Notes under the pieces: generated by a model | Told to the model about the DNA's origin: nothing | The model's database searches: none | Seen by the model: the letters and a program-made list of their open reading frames with translations, nothing else | From: Streptomyces lateritius | Lineage (GTDB): Bacteria > Actinomycetota > Actinomycetes > Streptomycetales > Streptomycetaceae | Length of the DNA stretch: 64,000 nt | NCBI RefSeq assembly: GCF_014649715.1 | Contig: NZ_BMTO01000010.1 | Coordinates: 245,688 to 309,687, forward strand | Direction of reading: 5' to 3' | Program-made: the position numbers and the translations under genes | In this document: positions 1 to 7,651 of the stretch, piece after piece | Numbering within the stretch: position 1 is the stretch's first letter | Layout: each line of letters starts with the position of its first letter

Positions 1-1112
1 GGCTCGGCTCCACGGCCGGGATCCTCAAGTACACCTGGCTGAAGCCGGACGAGGCGTCCCAGGCGGCCGCCGCCGGTGTGGCGGGCGGCGCGAAGCGGGT
101 CTGCCTGGTGGCGAGCGGCCGCGGCCCGACCGACCGTGACGTGGACCGGGTCGGCAAGACCATCGAGGCGATCAAGGAACAGAACGAGGGCGTGGAGGTC
201 TGCGCCTGCCTCGGTCTGCTCTCGGACGGCCAGGCGGAGCGGCTGCGGGAGGCCGGAGCCGACGCGTACAACCACAACCTCAACACGTCCGAGGGGACGT
301 ACGGGGAGATCACCACCACCCACACCTACGCGGACCGGGTCGACACGGTGCAGAAGGCGCACGCCGCCGGTCTGTCCGCCTGCTCGGGTCTGATCGCGGG
401 CATGGGTGAGAGCGACGAGGACCTGGTCGACGTCGTCTACGCCCTGCGCGAGCTGGACCCGGACTCGGTGCCGGTCAACTTCCTGATCCCGTTCGAGGGC
501 ACCCCGCTCGCCAAGGAATGGAACCTCACTCCGCAGCGGTGTCTGCGGATCCTGGCGATGGTGCGGTTCGTCTGCCCCGACGTGGAGGTACGGATCGCGG
601 GCGGCCGCGAGGTGCACCTGCGGTCGATGCAGCCGCTGGCGCTGCACCTGGCGAACTCGATCTTCCTCGGCGACTACCTGACGAGCGAGGGCCAGGCGGG
701 CAAGGCTGACCTGGACATGATCGCGGATGCGGGCTTCGAGGTGGAGGGCGCGGGTACGACGACGCTGCCCGAGCACCGGGCCGACGCGCTCGCCGCGGCG
801 GGCGGCGGCTGCGGCTCGCAGGCGAAGGCCGGGGCGGGCGGTGGCTGCGGCTCGCAGGCGAAGGCCGGGGCGGGCGGTGGCTGCGGCTCGCACGCGGAGG
901 CGGGCGCGGGCGGTGGCTGCGGCTCGCACGCGGAGGCCGGGGCGGGCGGTGGCTGTGGGCCGTGCGGCGGTCCCGGGCCCGAGGCCGCGAACCCGACGAC
1001 GGAGCCTGTCGCCGACGTACCGGAGCCTGTCGCCGAAGTCCCGAACGCCCGTACCGACCTGGTGGCCGTCCGCCGCCGGGGCGCCGGGACGGACCTCGCG
1101 CCCAATGCGTAA
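1..1112 (+). CDS. bioB: Biotin synthase BioB (5' end outside window)
   Basis: Radical-SAM enzyme that inserts sulfur into dethiobiotin, the last step of biotin synthesis. The start and the CxxxCxxC cluster loop lie upstream of the window; codons begin at base 3. Visible family motifs are YNHNLNTS, ITTTHTYADRV and ANSIFLGDYLTSEGQ. After the barrel comes an unusual tail: five tandem Gly/Cys-rich blocks (GGGCGSQAKAGA-like) with six cysteines, then a Pro/Glu-rich end. The tail is encoded by a 36-bp DNA repeat. The stop codon overlaps the bioA start (ATGCGTAA), so the two are probably translationally coupled. Identity is certain; the role of the tail is unknown, though it could bind metal or serve as a sulfur reservoir. 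Confidence 0.97.
   Translation, partial: LGSTAGILKYTWLKPDEASQAAAAGVAGGAKRVCLVASGRGPTDRDVDRVGKTIEAIKEQNEGVEVCACLGLLSDGQAERLREAGADAYNHNLNTSEGTYGEITTTHTYADRVDTVQKAHAAGLSACSGLIAGMGESDEDLVDVVYALRELDPDSVPVNFLIPFEGTPLAKEWNLTPQRCLRILAMVRFVCPDVEVRIAGGREVHLRSMQPLALHLANSIFLGDYLTSEGQAGKADLDMIADAGFEVEGAGTTTLPEHRADALAAAGGGCGSQAKAGAGGGCGSQAKAGAGGGCGSHAEAGAGGGCGSHAEAGAGGGCGPCGGPGPEAANPTTEPVADVPEPVAEVPNARTDLVAVRRRGAGTDLAPNA
807..965 (+). repeat. 36-bp tandem repeat in the bioB 3' end
   Basis: Units begin at 807, 843, 879, 915 and 951 (last one partial), exactly 36 bp apart, each opening GGCTGCGGCTCGCA or a close variant. The period keeps frame and encodes a 12-residue Cys/Gly/Ala block. Units 1-2 encode SQAK and units 3-4 SHAE, suggesting duplication in pairs. 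Confidence 0.95.
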
Positions 1113-2385
1113 CAGCGAGTTGCTCGCCCTGGACCGGGCGCACGTCTGGCACCCGTACGGCCCCATGCCGGGCCGTACGGACCCCCTGGTGGTCGCGTCC
1201 GCGTCCGGGGTACGGCTCCGGCTCGCCGAACCCGTCCACGGGCAGGCCGAGTTGATCGACGGCATGTCCTCGTGGTGGTCGGCCGTCCACGGCTACAACC
1301 ACCCGGTGCTCAACGAGGCGGTGCGCGGCCAGCTGGACCGGATGAGCCACGTCATGTTCGGCGGTCTCACCCATGAGCCGGCCGTCCGGCTCGCCGCCCG
1401 TCTGGTGGAGATCACCCCCGAGCCGCTGCGGCACGTCTTCCTCAGCGACTCGGGCTCGGTCTCCGTCGAGGTCGCGGCCAAGATGTGCCTGCAGTACTGG
1501 CGCTCGGTGGGACGCCCCGGGAAGCAGCGGCTGCTCACCTGGCGGGGCGGTTACCACGGTGACACCTGGCAGCCGATGTCGGTGTGCGACCCCCAGGGCG
1601 GAATGCACGAGCTGTGGTCGGGCGTCCTGCAGCGCCAGGCCTTCGTGGACGCGCCGCCCGTGGAGTACGAGGAGTCGTACGCCGAACTGCTGCGGGAGCG
1701 GATCGCGGAGCACGCGGACGAGCTGGCCGCGGTGATCGTGGAGCCGGTGGTCCAGGGCGCGGGCGGGATGCGGTTCCACTCCCCCGCGTACCTGCGCGTC
1801 CTGCGCGAGGCCTGCGACGCGCACGACGTCCTGTTGATCTTCGACGAGATCGCGACCGGTTTCGGCCGTACCGGTGCGCTGTTCGCCGCCGACCACGCCG
1901 GGGTCTCACCGGATGTGATGTGCGTGGGCAAGGCGCTGACCGGTGGTTATCTGTCGATGGCGGCGACGCTGTGCACGTCGCGGGTGGCCGAGGGGATCTC
2001 GCGCGGCGAGGTCCCGGTCCTCGCGCACGGGCCGACGTTCATGGGCAATCCGCTGGCCTCGGCGGTGGCCTGCGCCTCGATCGACCTGCTGCTGTCGCAG
2101 GACTGGGCGGTGGAGGTCAAGCGGATCGAGGCGGGGCTCCGCGAGGGGCTCGCGGAGGTGGCCTCGGTGCCGGGCGTTCTGGACGTCCGGGTGCTCGGCG
2201 CCATCGGCGTGGTCCAGCTCGACCACCCGGTCGACATGGCCGCGGCGACCGAGGCGGCGGTGCGGGCGGGTGTCTGGATGCGGCCGTTCCGCGACCTGAT
2301 CTACGTCATGCCGCCGTACGTGACCGGCGACGAGGACCTGGCCCGCATCTGCGCCGCCGTCCGCGCGGCCGCGGCGGCGGGCTGA
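1105..2385 (+). CDS. bioA: Adenosylmethionine-8-amino-7-oxononanoate aminotransferase
   Basis: PLP enzyme (class III aminotransferase, 426 aa) that converts KAPA to DAPA using SAM as amino donor. The start ATG at 1105 overlaps the bioB stop and yields MRNSELLALDRAHVWHPYGP, typical of BioA. Motifs: WWSAVHGYNHP near the N-terminus, SGSVSVEVAAKM in the cofactor region, DEIATGFGRTG, and the PLP-lysine context CVGKALTGGYLSMAAT. Length matches the family. It follows bioB and precedes bioD, but a repeat-filled gap of about 450 bp separates it from bioD, so bioD may have its own promoter. No bioF is visible here. Confidence 0.97.
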   Translation: MRNSELLALDRAHVWHPYGPMPGRTDPLVVASASGVRLRLAEPVHGQAELIDGMSSWWSAVHGYNHPVLNEAVRGQLDRMSHVMFGGLTHEPAVRLAARLVEITPEPLRHVFLSDSGSVSVEVAAKMCLQYWRSVGRPGKQRLLTWRGGYHGDTWQPMSVCDPQGGMHELWSGVLQRQAFVDAPPVEYEESYAELLRERIAEHADELAAVIVEPVVQGAGGMRFHSPAYLRVLREACDAHDVLLIFDEIATGFGRTGALFAADHAGVSPDVMCVGKALTGGYLSMAATLCTSRVAEGISRGEVPVLAHGPTFMGNPLASAVACASIDLLLSQDWAVEVKRIEAGLREGLAEVASVPGVLDVRVLGAIGVVQLDHPVDMAAATEAAVRAGVWMRPFRDLIYVMPPYVTGDEDLARICAAVRAAAAAG

Positions 2386-2394
2386 CCTACCGGG

Positions 2395-2722
2395 CGGCGC
2401 GGCTGCGGCAGCCGGTCACCGACCGGGGCGCGCTGCTACGGCAGCAGGAACCGGCAGTTGGGCGCTGCCTCGGCAGACGGTGACCGGTCCCGGTCGGCGC
2501 TGCTGCGGCGTGGGGGACCGCCGCGCCGCTGCGGCAGATGGTGAACGGGCGGTCGCCGCTGCCGCGGCAGAGCGGGTGACGGACTCGGCGGCGGTGTTGC
2601 GGTCGCCGGTCAGCGGCCGGGCCGCGCTGCTGCCGCAGCGGCTGACCGACTCGGTCGGCGCCACTGCGGCAGCCGTGACCGACCCCAGCCGCCCCGCGGC
2701 GGCAGCAGGTCACCGACCGGGC
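2395..2722 (+). repeat. Degenerate tandem array of about ten 30-37 bp units
   Basis: The 456-bp bioA-bioD gap is mostly filled by imperfect units built from a palindromic core CTGCSGCAG (often with 1-3 extra bases) followed by GGTSACCGACCGGG-like sequence, itself containing the palindrome GGTSACC. Cores begin near 2403, 2433, 2465, 2500, 2529, 2559, 2592, 2627, 2664 and 2696; spacing is 29-37 bp, about three helical turns. No convincing reading frame crosses it. The last 120 bp before bioD hold no repeats; a purine-rich GAGAGAGGAC stretch sits about 12-20 bp before the bioD start. Function unknown. Confidence 0.8.
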
Positions 2723-2841
2723 CACTCGCCCGGGGAACGAAAGGCCGGTCCCCACGGCCGGGCCCTCCGGGGCACGCTCGCGGGTCGGCACACTCGACCG
2801 CGCCGACGCGCGCGGACACGGAGAGAGGACGCGAACACACC

Positions 2842-3570
2842 ATGGCCGTCATCGTCGTCAGCGGTACGGGCACGGAGATCGGTAAGACGATCGTGACGGC
2901 CGCCGTGGCCGCCGTGGCCACCGCGCAGGGCCGGTCGGTCGCCGTGCTCAAGCCCGCGCAGACCGGGCTCGAACCGGGCGAGCGAGGGGACGCGGACGAG
3001 GTCGTACGCCTCTCCGGGGCCGTGACCTCAACCGAACTGGGTCGGTTCCCCGAGCCGTTGGCGCCCGCCACGGCCGCCCGCCGGGCGCGTTCGGCGCCGG
3101 TGGGGCCCCAGGAGGTCGCCGAGGCGGCCACGAAGCTGGCCGCCGAGCACGACCTGGTCCTGGTGGAGGGCGCGGGCGGCCTCCTGGTCCGGTTCGACGA
3201 CGACGGCGGCACCCTCGCCGACGCGGCCCGTCTGCTCGGCGCACCCGTCCTGGTCGTGACCCCGGCCGGGCTCGGCACGCTCAACGCGACCGCGCTCACC
3301 GCCGAGGCGCTGCGGGCGCGCGGCATCGAGCAGTTGGGCGTGGTGGTGGGCAGCTGGCCGGTCTCACCCGATCTGGCCGCGCGCTGCAATCTGGCGGATC
3401 TGCCGGAAGCGGCCGCGGCGCCGCTGCTGGGGGCCGTGCCGGAGGGCGCGGGCACGCTGGACCCGGCGGAGTTCCGGGCGCGCGCGGGCGAGTGGCTGGC
3501 ACCCCCGCTCGGCGGGGACTGGGACGCGGCGGTGTTCGCCGGCCGGTTCGCTCCTGGCGAGCGGGCCTGA
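2842..3570 (+). CDS. bioD: ATP-dependent dethiobiotin synthetase
   Basis: Closes the ureido ring of DAPA with CO2 and ATP to give dethiobiotin, the BioB substrate. 242 aa. The P-loop GTGTEIGKT is at residues 8-16; the LKPAQTG segment (about 35-41) and VEGAGGLLVR (about 110-119) are the other family hallmarks. The start ATG lies about 12 bp after the purine-rich GAGAGAGGAC. It lies on the bioBA strand but is separated from bioA by the degenerate repeat array. The C-terminal 40 residues are acidic and less conserved-looking. Confidence 0.97.
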   Translation: MAVIVVSGTGTEIGKTIVTAAVAAVATAQGRSVAVLKPAQTGLEPGERGDADEVVRLSGAVTSTELGRFPEPLAPATAARRARSAPVGPQEVAEAATKLAAEHDLVLVEGAGGLLVRFDDDGGTLADAARLLGAPVLVVTPAGLGTLNATALTAEALRARGIEQLGVVVGSWPVSPDLAARCNLADLPEAAAAPLLGAVPEGAGTLDPAEFRARAGEWLAPPLGGDWDAAVFAGRFAPGERA

Positions 3571-3587
3571 AACGCGCGGCGATTCCC

Positions 3588-3615
3588 TTGGAACAGCGCC
3601 CGGCATCCGTAGGGT
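3588..3615 (+). promoter_or_regulatory. Promoter of the VOC gene, leaderless start
   Basis: TTGGAA (3588-3593), 16-bp spacer, TAGGGT (3610-3615). The ATG at 3622 is six bases past the -10 box, about where transcription should begin, and no ribosome site precedes it, so a leaderless mRNA is likely. Confidence 0.55.
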
Positions 3616-3621
3616 GGACGG

Positions 3622-3966
3622 ATGCGTGCACAGGTTCAGGAGATCGTTTTCGACTGCGCCGATCCGGCGCGTCTCGTCCGGTTCTGGGCCGGACTCCTCG
3701 GTGGGGCCCCGGTCGACCGGAACCCCGACTGGTCGTACGTCGACCCGCCGGGGTTCGTCCGGCTCGCGTTCCAGCGGGTGCCGGAGGGCAAGGCCGTGAA
3801 GAACCGGCTCCATCTCGACCTGGAGGTGGCCGGACTGGACGCGGCGGCCGACGAGGCGACCGGCCTGGGGGCGGAGCGGGTCGCGGAGATCGTCGCCGAC
3901 GACCACGGGGCCTTCCAGGTGATGCGCGACCCGGAGGGCAACGAGTTCTGCTTCGTGACGGGCTGA
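3622..3966 (+). CDS. VOC family (glyoxalase-like) protein
   Basis: Small 114-aa single-domain protein of the vicinal-oxygen-chelate superfamily. It begins QEIVFDCADPARLVRFWAGLLGG, the usual first beta-alpha-beta unit, has a central HLDLEV strand giving a metal-ligand-type His, and ends FQVMRDPEGNEFCFVTG with the conserved DPEGNEFC turn. One module pair only, so it should dimerise to build an active site. The substrate cannot be inferred; members range from glyoxalases to resistance proteins and many have no known reaction. Expressed from its own leaderless-looking promoter. Confidence 0.85.
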   Translation: MRAQVQEIVFDCADPARLVRFWAGLLGGAPVDRNPDWSYVDPPGFVRLAFQRVPEGKAVKNRLHLDLEVAGLDAAADEATGLGAERVAEIVADDHGAFQVMRDPEGNEFCFVTG

Positions 3967-4033
3967 GCGGCTCGGGACGGGGAAGAATCACCCCGTCCAC
4001 GTCTGCGCCGTCGAGCGCCGCAGGAGGTCCGCG

Positions 4034-4699
4034 ATGTCCCCGCGTTCCACCCGGGTCCCCCGGGACGCCGTCCACCATCCCCTCTTCGCCCGCTTCTACG
4101 CACGGTTCAGCGTCTCCGCCGACGAGAAGGGCGGCGTCGGGCCCCTCCGTACGGAGCTGCTGTCCGGCCTGTCCGGCCGCGTCATCGAGATCGGCGCGGG
4201 GAACGGCCTGAACTTCGCCCACTACCCCCGTACCGTCTCCGAGGTCGTGGCCATCGAACCGGAGCGGCACCTGCGGCAGTTGGCGGCCGACGCCGCCCTG
4301 CGCGCGGACGTCCCGGTGGACGTGGTGCCGGGCGCGGCGGAGGCGTTGCCGGTGAAGAGCGAGGCCTTCGACGCGGCGGTGGTCTCCCTGGTCCTGTGCT
4401 CGGTGCGGGACGTGCCGCGGGCGCTCGCCGAGTTGCACCGGGTACTGCGGCCGGGCGGCGAGCTGCGGTTCTTCGAGCACGGGGCGGCGCCGGGTCGCGG
4501 GATGGCCCGGGCCCAGCGGGCTCTCGACCGCACGGTGTGGCCGCGGCTGTTCGGCGGCTGTCACACGGCCCGTGACCCGCTCGCCGCGATCGAGGCGGCG
4601 TTATTCGAGCGCATCGCGCACCGCAGCTTCCTCGTCCCCGAGAAGGGTCCCCGACTTCCCACGTCCTTCTGTGTGTTGGGGGCCGCACGGCGGAGGTAG
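4034..4699 (+). CDS. Class I SAM-dependent methyltransferase (TTA codon)
   Basis: 221-aa Methyltransf_11-type enzyme. Motif I EIGAGNGLNFAHYP is at about 55-68, the acidic end of strand 2 is AIEPE, and motif III is LRPGGELRFFEHG. AGGAGG at 4021-4026 sets the start. Leucine in IEAALFE is encoded by TTA at 4601-4603, the rare codon read by the bldA tRNA in Streptomyces, so translation may be restricted to late growth. The next gene downstream also has a TTA codon. The substrate is unknown; the family resembles ubiquinone/phospholipid methyltransferases in sequence pattern only. Confidence 0.9.
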   Translation: MSPRSTRVPRDAVHHPLFARFYARFSVSADEKGGVGPLRTELLSGLSGRVIEIGAGNGLNFAHYPRTVSEVVAIEPERHLRQLAADAALRADVPVDVVPGAAEALPVKSEAFDAAVVSLVLCSVRDVPRALAELHRVLRPGGELRFFEHGAAPGRGMARAQRALDRTVWPRLFGGCHTARDPLAAIEAALFERIAHRSFLVPEKGPRLPTSFCVLGAARRR

Positions 4700-4751
4700 C
4701 GGACGGGGGCGTACGTTCGGACGGTCAACGACACCTACAGGGGGAGACGCC

Positions 4752-5615
4752 ATGGCGTTACCGTTCCGCTTCGCTGTGAACATGCTCAGGCCGGGGACGG
4801 GCGAGGAGTGGCGGGAGCGCTGTCGCCGCGCCGAGGAGCTGGGCTACGACGTGATCCTGGTCCCCGACCACCTGGGGATGCCCGCGCCGTTCCCGGCCCT
4901 GGTGGCGGCGGCCGAGGCGACGACCCGGCCGCGGGTGGGGACCTTCGTGCTCAACGCGGGCTTCTGGAACCCGACCCTGCTGGGCCGCGAGGTCACCACG
5001 ACGGACGCCCTGACCGGGGGTCGTCTGGAGCTCGGGCTCGGGACGGGCTATGTGCGCGAGGAGCACGAGCGGGCGGGCATCGAGTTCCTTCCGCCGGGCG
5101 CCCGCGTGGACCACCTGAGGCGTACGGTCGAGGAGCTGGACCGCGTCCTCGCCGCGGAGGGATCGCCGCGCCCTCCGCTGCTGATCGGCGGTAACGGCGA
5201 CCGGGTCCTGCGTCTCGCCGCCCGGCACGCCGACGTGATGGCCTTCGCCGGCGGGCGCACCGAGGGCGGCCGCGTCACCGTGCTGGCCCCCAAGGAGATG
5301 GACGAGCGGGTGGCCGCGTACCGCCGGTTCGAGAAGGAGGCGGGGCGCGCCGCTCCGGCCGAGCTGAATCTGCTGCTCCAGCGGGTCGTCGTGACCGACG
5401 ACCGTGCGGCGGCGACGGCGGATTTCCGTCCGTACGTCTCCCATCTGAGCGAGGAGGAGGTGCGGGAGCTGCCGCTGCTCGCCGTCGGCGGTGTGCGGGA
5501 GATCGCCGACCAGCTGCGTGAGCGGCGCGAGCGGTACGGGTTCTCCTATTTCACGGTCCTGGACGATGCCATGGAGGCCTTCGGCCCCGTCATCGAGGAG
5601 CTGCGCGGGAACTGA
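4752..5615 (+). CDS. LLM-class F420-dependent oxidoreductase (TTA codon)
   Basis: 287-aa bacterial-luciferase-like TIM barrel, probably using coenzyme F420. Seen: FRFAVNMLRPG start, GYDVILVPDHLGMPAPFPAL, TTRPRVGTFVLNAGFWNP, GRLELGLGTGY (classic LLM motif) and PPLLIGGNGDRVLRLAARHAD. The third codon is TTA (4758-4760), so a bldA requirement would act at the very start of translation. GGGGGAG lies just before the ATG. An upstream in-frame extension exists but would overlap the methyltransferase, so 4752 is preferred. Substrate unknown. Confidence 0.9.
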   Translation: MALPFRFAVNMLRPGTGEEWRERCRRAEELGYDVILVPDHLGMPAPFPALVAAAEATTRPRVGTFVLNAGFWNPTLLGREVTTTDALTGGRLELGLGTGYVREEHERAGIEFLPPGARVDHLRRTVEELDRVLAAEGSPRPPLLIGGNGDRVLRLAARHADVMAFAGGRTEGGRVTVLAPKEMDERVAAYRRFEKEAGRAAPAELNLLLQRVVVTDDRAAATADFRPYVSHLSEEEVRELPLLAVGGVREIADQLRERRERYGFSYFTVLDDAMEAFGPVIEELRGN

Positions 5616-5703
5616 GTCCGCGGGAGCCGAGCCGTCGGCGCCCGTGGGCCCACATCGCGAAACGCGGTCGACGGGCCGCCGGGACGGTGGTGGGATGCGG
5701 TGC

Positions 5704-6141
5704 ATGAACGACGTACGCATCCGGGCCGCCGCGGCGGCCGACCTCGACGCCGTGCTGGCCTTCTGGAAGGTCGCCGCCGAGGGCACCAGCATCAGCGACG
5801 ACCGTGACGGGATCGAGCGGCTCGTCGCCCGCGACCCCGAGGCTCTGATCCTCGCGGAGCGCGGCGGCGAGCTGGCCGGCACGGTGATCGCCGGGTTCGA
5901 CGGCTGGCGCTGTCACCTGTACCGGCTCGCCGTCCACCCGGACCATCGCCGCCGGGGCGTCGGCGGGGCGCTGCTCGCGGCGGCCGAGGAGCGCTTCGTC
6001 CGGCTCGGCGGGCGTCGGGCGGACGCCATGGTGCTCGATCGCAACACCCTCGGGCAGCACGCCTGGCGAGCGGCGGAGTACGGCCCCGAGGAGCAGTGGA
6101 CCCGCTGGGTGAAGCCGCTGCCGGCCGCCACGCAGGGCTGA
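5704..6141 (+). CDS. GNAT family N-acetyltransferase
   Basis: 145-aa single GNAT domain. The acetyl-CoA binding signature LAVHPDHRRRGVGGALLAAAEERF is at about 78-100 and the C-terminal DRNTLGQHAWRAAEYGPEEQWTRWVKPL shows the usual last strands. ATG 5704 (MNDVRIRAA) is chosen; ATG 5695 (MRCMND) in the same frame is an alternative. The stop codon is part of a TGATCAG repeat that continues into the leader of the next operon. Acceptor unknown. Confidence 0.85.
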   Translation: MNDVRIRAAAAADLDAVLAFWKVAAEGTSISDDRDGIERLVARDPEALILAERGGELAGTVIAGFDGWRCHLYRLAVHPDHRRRGVGGALLAAAEERFVRLGGRRADAMVLDRNTLGQHAWRAAEYGPEEQWTRWVKPLPAATQG

Positions 6142-6313
6142 TCAGCTGTGATCAGGGGTGATCAGCTGACTGCTTTGCCCACCCTTTACCATGGGTACTT
6201 CATTTCCCGACGACCGAAAGGTGTGAGCGTCCGCCCATGGGCGAGCCTCCCAGTACCAGTCGACATCGAGCGATCCCCGTGCCCCTGACTGATCATGGGA
6301 CGGAGGTGAACCG
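6138..6313 (+). promoter_or_regulatory. Leader of the CNNM/CBS operon with phased TGATCAG repeats
   Basis: Three copies of TGATCAG start at 6139, 6149 and 6159, exactly 10 bp apart, and a fourth TGATCA is at 6290-6295. Between them are the palindrome CGCCCATGGGCG (6232-6243) and a possible helix pairing CCGT-CCC near 6279 with GGGACGG just before the AGG of the ribosome site. The arrangement suggests a repressor site plus RNA structure controlling the downstream membrane proteins; I could not match it to a known riboswitch. Confidence 0.4.
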
Positions 6314-7651
6314 ATGATTGAAGTGCTTCTGCTCATGGTGGCGCTGCTGCTCTCGCTCGCGTGCGGCGCCTTCGTCGCGGCCGAGTTCTCGCTCACCACG
6401 GTCGAGCGGTCCGAGCTCGAGCGCGCCGTGGAGCGGGACGAGCGCGGCGCGGAGAGTGCTCTGAAGGCCGTCAAGTCCCTCACCTTCCAGCTCTCCGGCG
6501 CCCAGCTCGGCATCACGGTCACCAACCTGATCGTCGGCATGCTCTCCGAGCCCTCCATCGCCAAGCTGATCCGCGGTCCGGTCGAGGACCTCGGCCTGTC
6601 CCCCTCGGTCGCCTCATCGGTGGGCCTCGTCCTCGGCACCGCCCTGTCGACCGTCGTTCTGATGGTCGTCGGCGAGCTGGTCCCGAAGAACTGGGCCATC
6701 TCCTCGCCGCTGGCGATCGCCAAACGGGTGGCCACCCCCCAGCGGGTCTTCACGGCCGCCTTCAAGCCGCTGATCAGCCATCTCAACAACACGGCGAACC
6801 GGATCCTGCGCCGGATCGGCATGGAGCCGGCCGAGGAGCTGGCCTCGGCCCGTTCCCCGCAGGAGCTGGTCGCCCTGGCCCGCCACTCCGCCAAGCAGGG
6901 CGCGCTGGAGGCGGACACCGCCGAGCTGTTCGTACGGACGCTCAATCTGGCCGAGCTGACGGCGGAGAACGTGATGACCCCGCGGGTCCAGGTCACCGCG
7001 CTGGAGGTGCAGGCCACCGCCGAGGACGTCGCGAACGCGACCCGCGCGACCGGCCTCTCCCGCTTCCCCGTCTACCGCGGGAGCCTCGACTCGGTGGTCG
7101 GCATCGTCCACATCAAGGACGTCCTGGCCATACCGGCCGACCAGCGCCGGCTCCGGCGCATCGGGGACATGCTGCGCGAGCCGCTGCTGGTCCCGGAGAC
7201 GCTGACCGTGGACCGGCTGCTCGACCGGCTGTCGGGCAAGCAGACCATGGCCGTCGTCATCGACGAGTACGGCGGCACCGCCGGCGTCGTGACGCTCGAG
7301 GACATCGTGGAGGAGGTCGTCGGCGAGGTGCGCGACGAGCACGACCCGCACGAGACGCCTGACCTCGCCCGGGCCGGCGTCGACGCGGACGGGCGCGTGC
7401 TCTGGTCGGCGGACGGCGCGGCGCGCACCGATCAGCTGGAGGCGATCGGTCTGCGGGTACCGGACGGCCCGTACGAGACGCTGGCGGGTGTCCTCGCCAC
7501 CGAGCTGGGGCGGATCCCCGCCGTCGGTGACCGCGTGGAGCTGGCCGGCTGGCAGCTCGAAGTGGTGGACGCCTCAGGACGCCGGGCCGCTCGCGTGCTG
7601 ATGCACGTGCCGCCCGCGCAGGACTCCGACACCGGGGAGGCGGGCCGATGA
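6314..7651 (+). CDS. CNNM/CorC-type transporter protein with DUF21, CBS pair and CorC_HlyC domain
   Basis: 445 aa. The N-terminal DUF21 membrane domain (about 1-190) starts MIEVLLLMVALLLSLACGAFVAAEF and contains GELVPKNWAI, typical of CNNM proteins linked to magnesium/cobalt efflux and once called hemolysin C. A CBS pair follows (about 210-335; VMTPRVQVTAL, SRFPVYRGSLDSVVGIVHIKD, MAVVIDEYGGTAGVVTLEDIVEEVVGE), then a C-terminal CorC_HlyC domain (about 350-430). GGAGG precedes the ATG. The stop overlaps the start of the next, related gene (ATGA). Adenine-nucleotide sensing by the CBS pair is known for the family; the transported ion is inferred. Confidence 0.92.
   Translation: MIEVLLLMVALLLSLACGAFVAAEFSLTTVERSELERAVERDERGAESALKAVKSLTFQLSGAQLGITVTNLIVGMLSEPSIAKLIRGPVEDLGLSPSVASSVGLVLGTALSTVVLMVVGELVPKNWAISSPLAIAKRVATPQRVFTAAFKPLISHLNNTANRILRRIGMEPAEELASARSPQELVALARHSAKQGALEADTAELFVRTLNLAELTAENVMTPRVQVTALEVQATAEDVANATRATGLSRFPVYRGSLDSVVGIVHIKDVLAIPADQRRLRRIGDMLREPLLVPETLTVDRLLDRLSGKQTMAVVIDEYGGTAGVVTLEDIVEEVVGEVRDEHDPHETPDLARAGVDADGRVLWSADGAARTDQLEAIGLRVPDGPYETLAGVLATELGRIPAVGDRVELAGWQLEVVDASGRRAARVLMHVPPAQDSDTGEAGR

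Noticed and set aside
526..1896. Long minus-strand frame across bioB and bioA
   Set aside because: High-GC shadow frame with Arg/Pro-rich composition opposite two certain genes.
2395..2722. CRISPR array
   Set aside because: Units are degenerate, abut each other, and have no unique spacers or cas genes nearby.
2387..2791. Possible coding frame within the repeat array
   Set aside because: Frames are only open because the repeats lack stops; residues are low complexity and units differ in length, which breaks frame.
6142..6313. Known Mg (M-box) or Mn (yybP-ykoY) riboswitch
   Set aside because: I could not find the conserved core sequences of either class by eye; only short pairings are visible.
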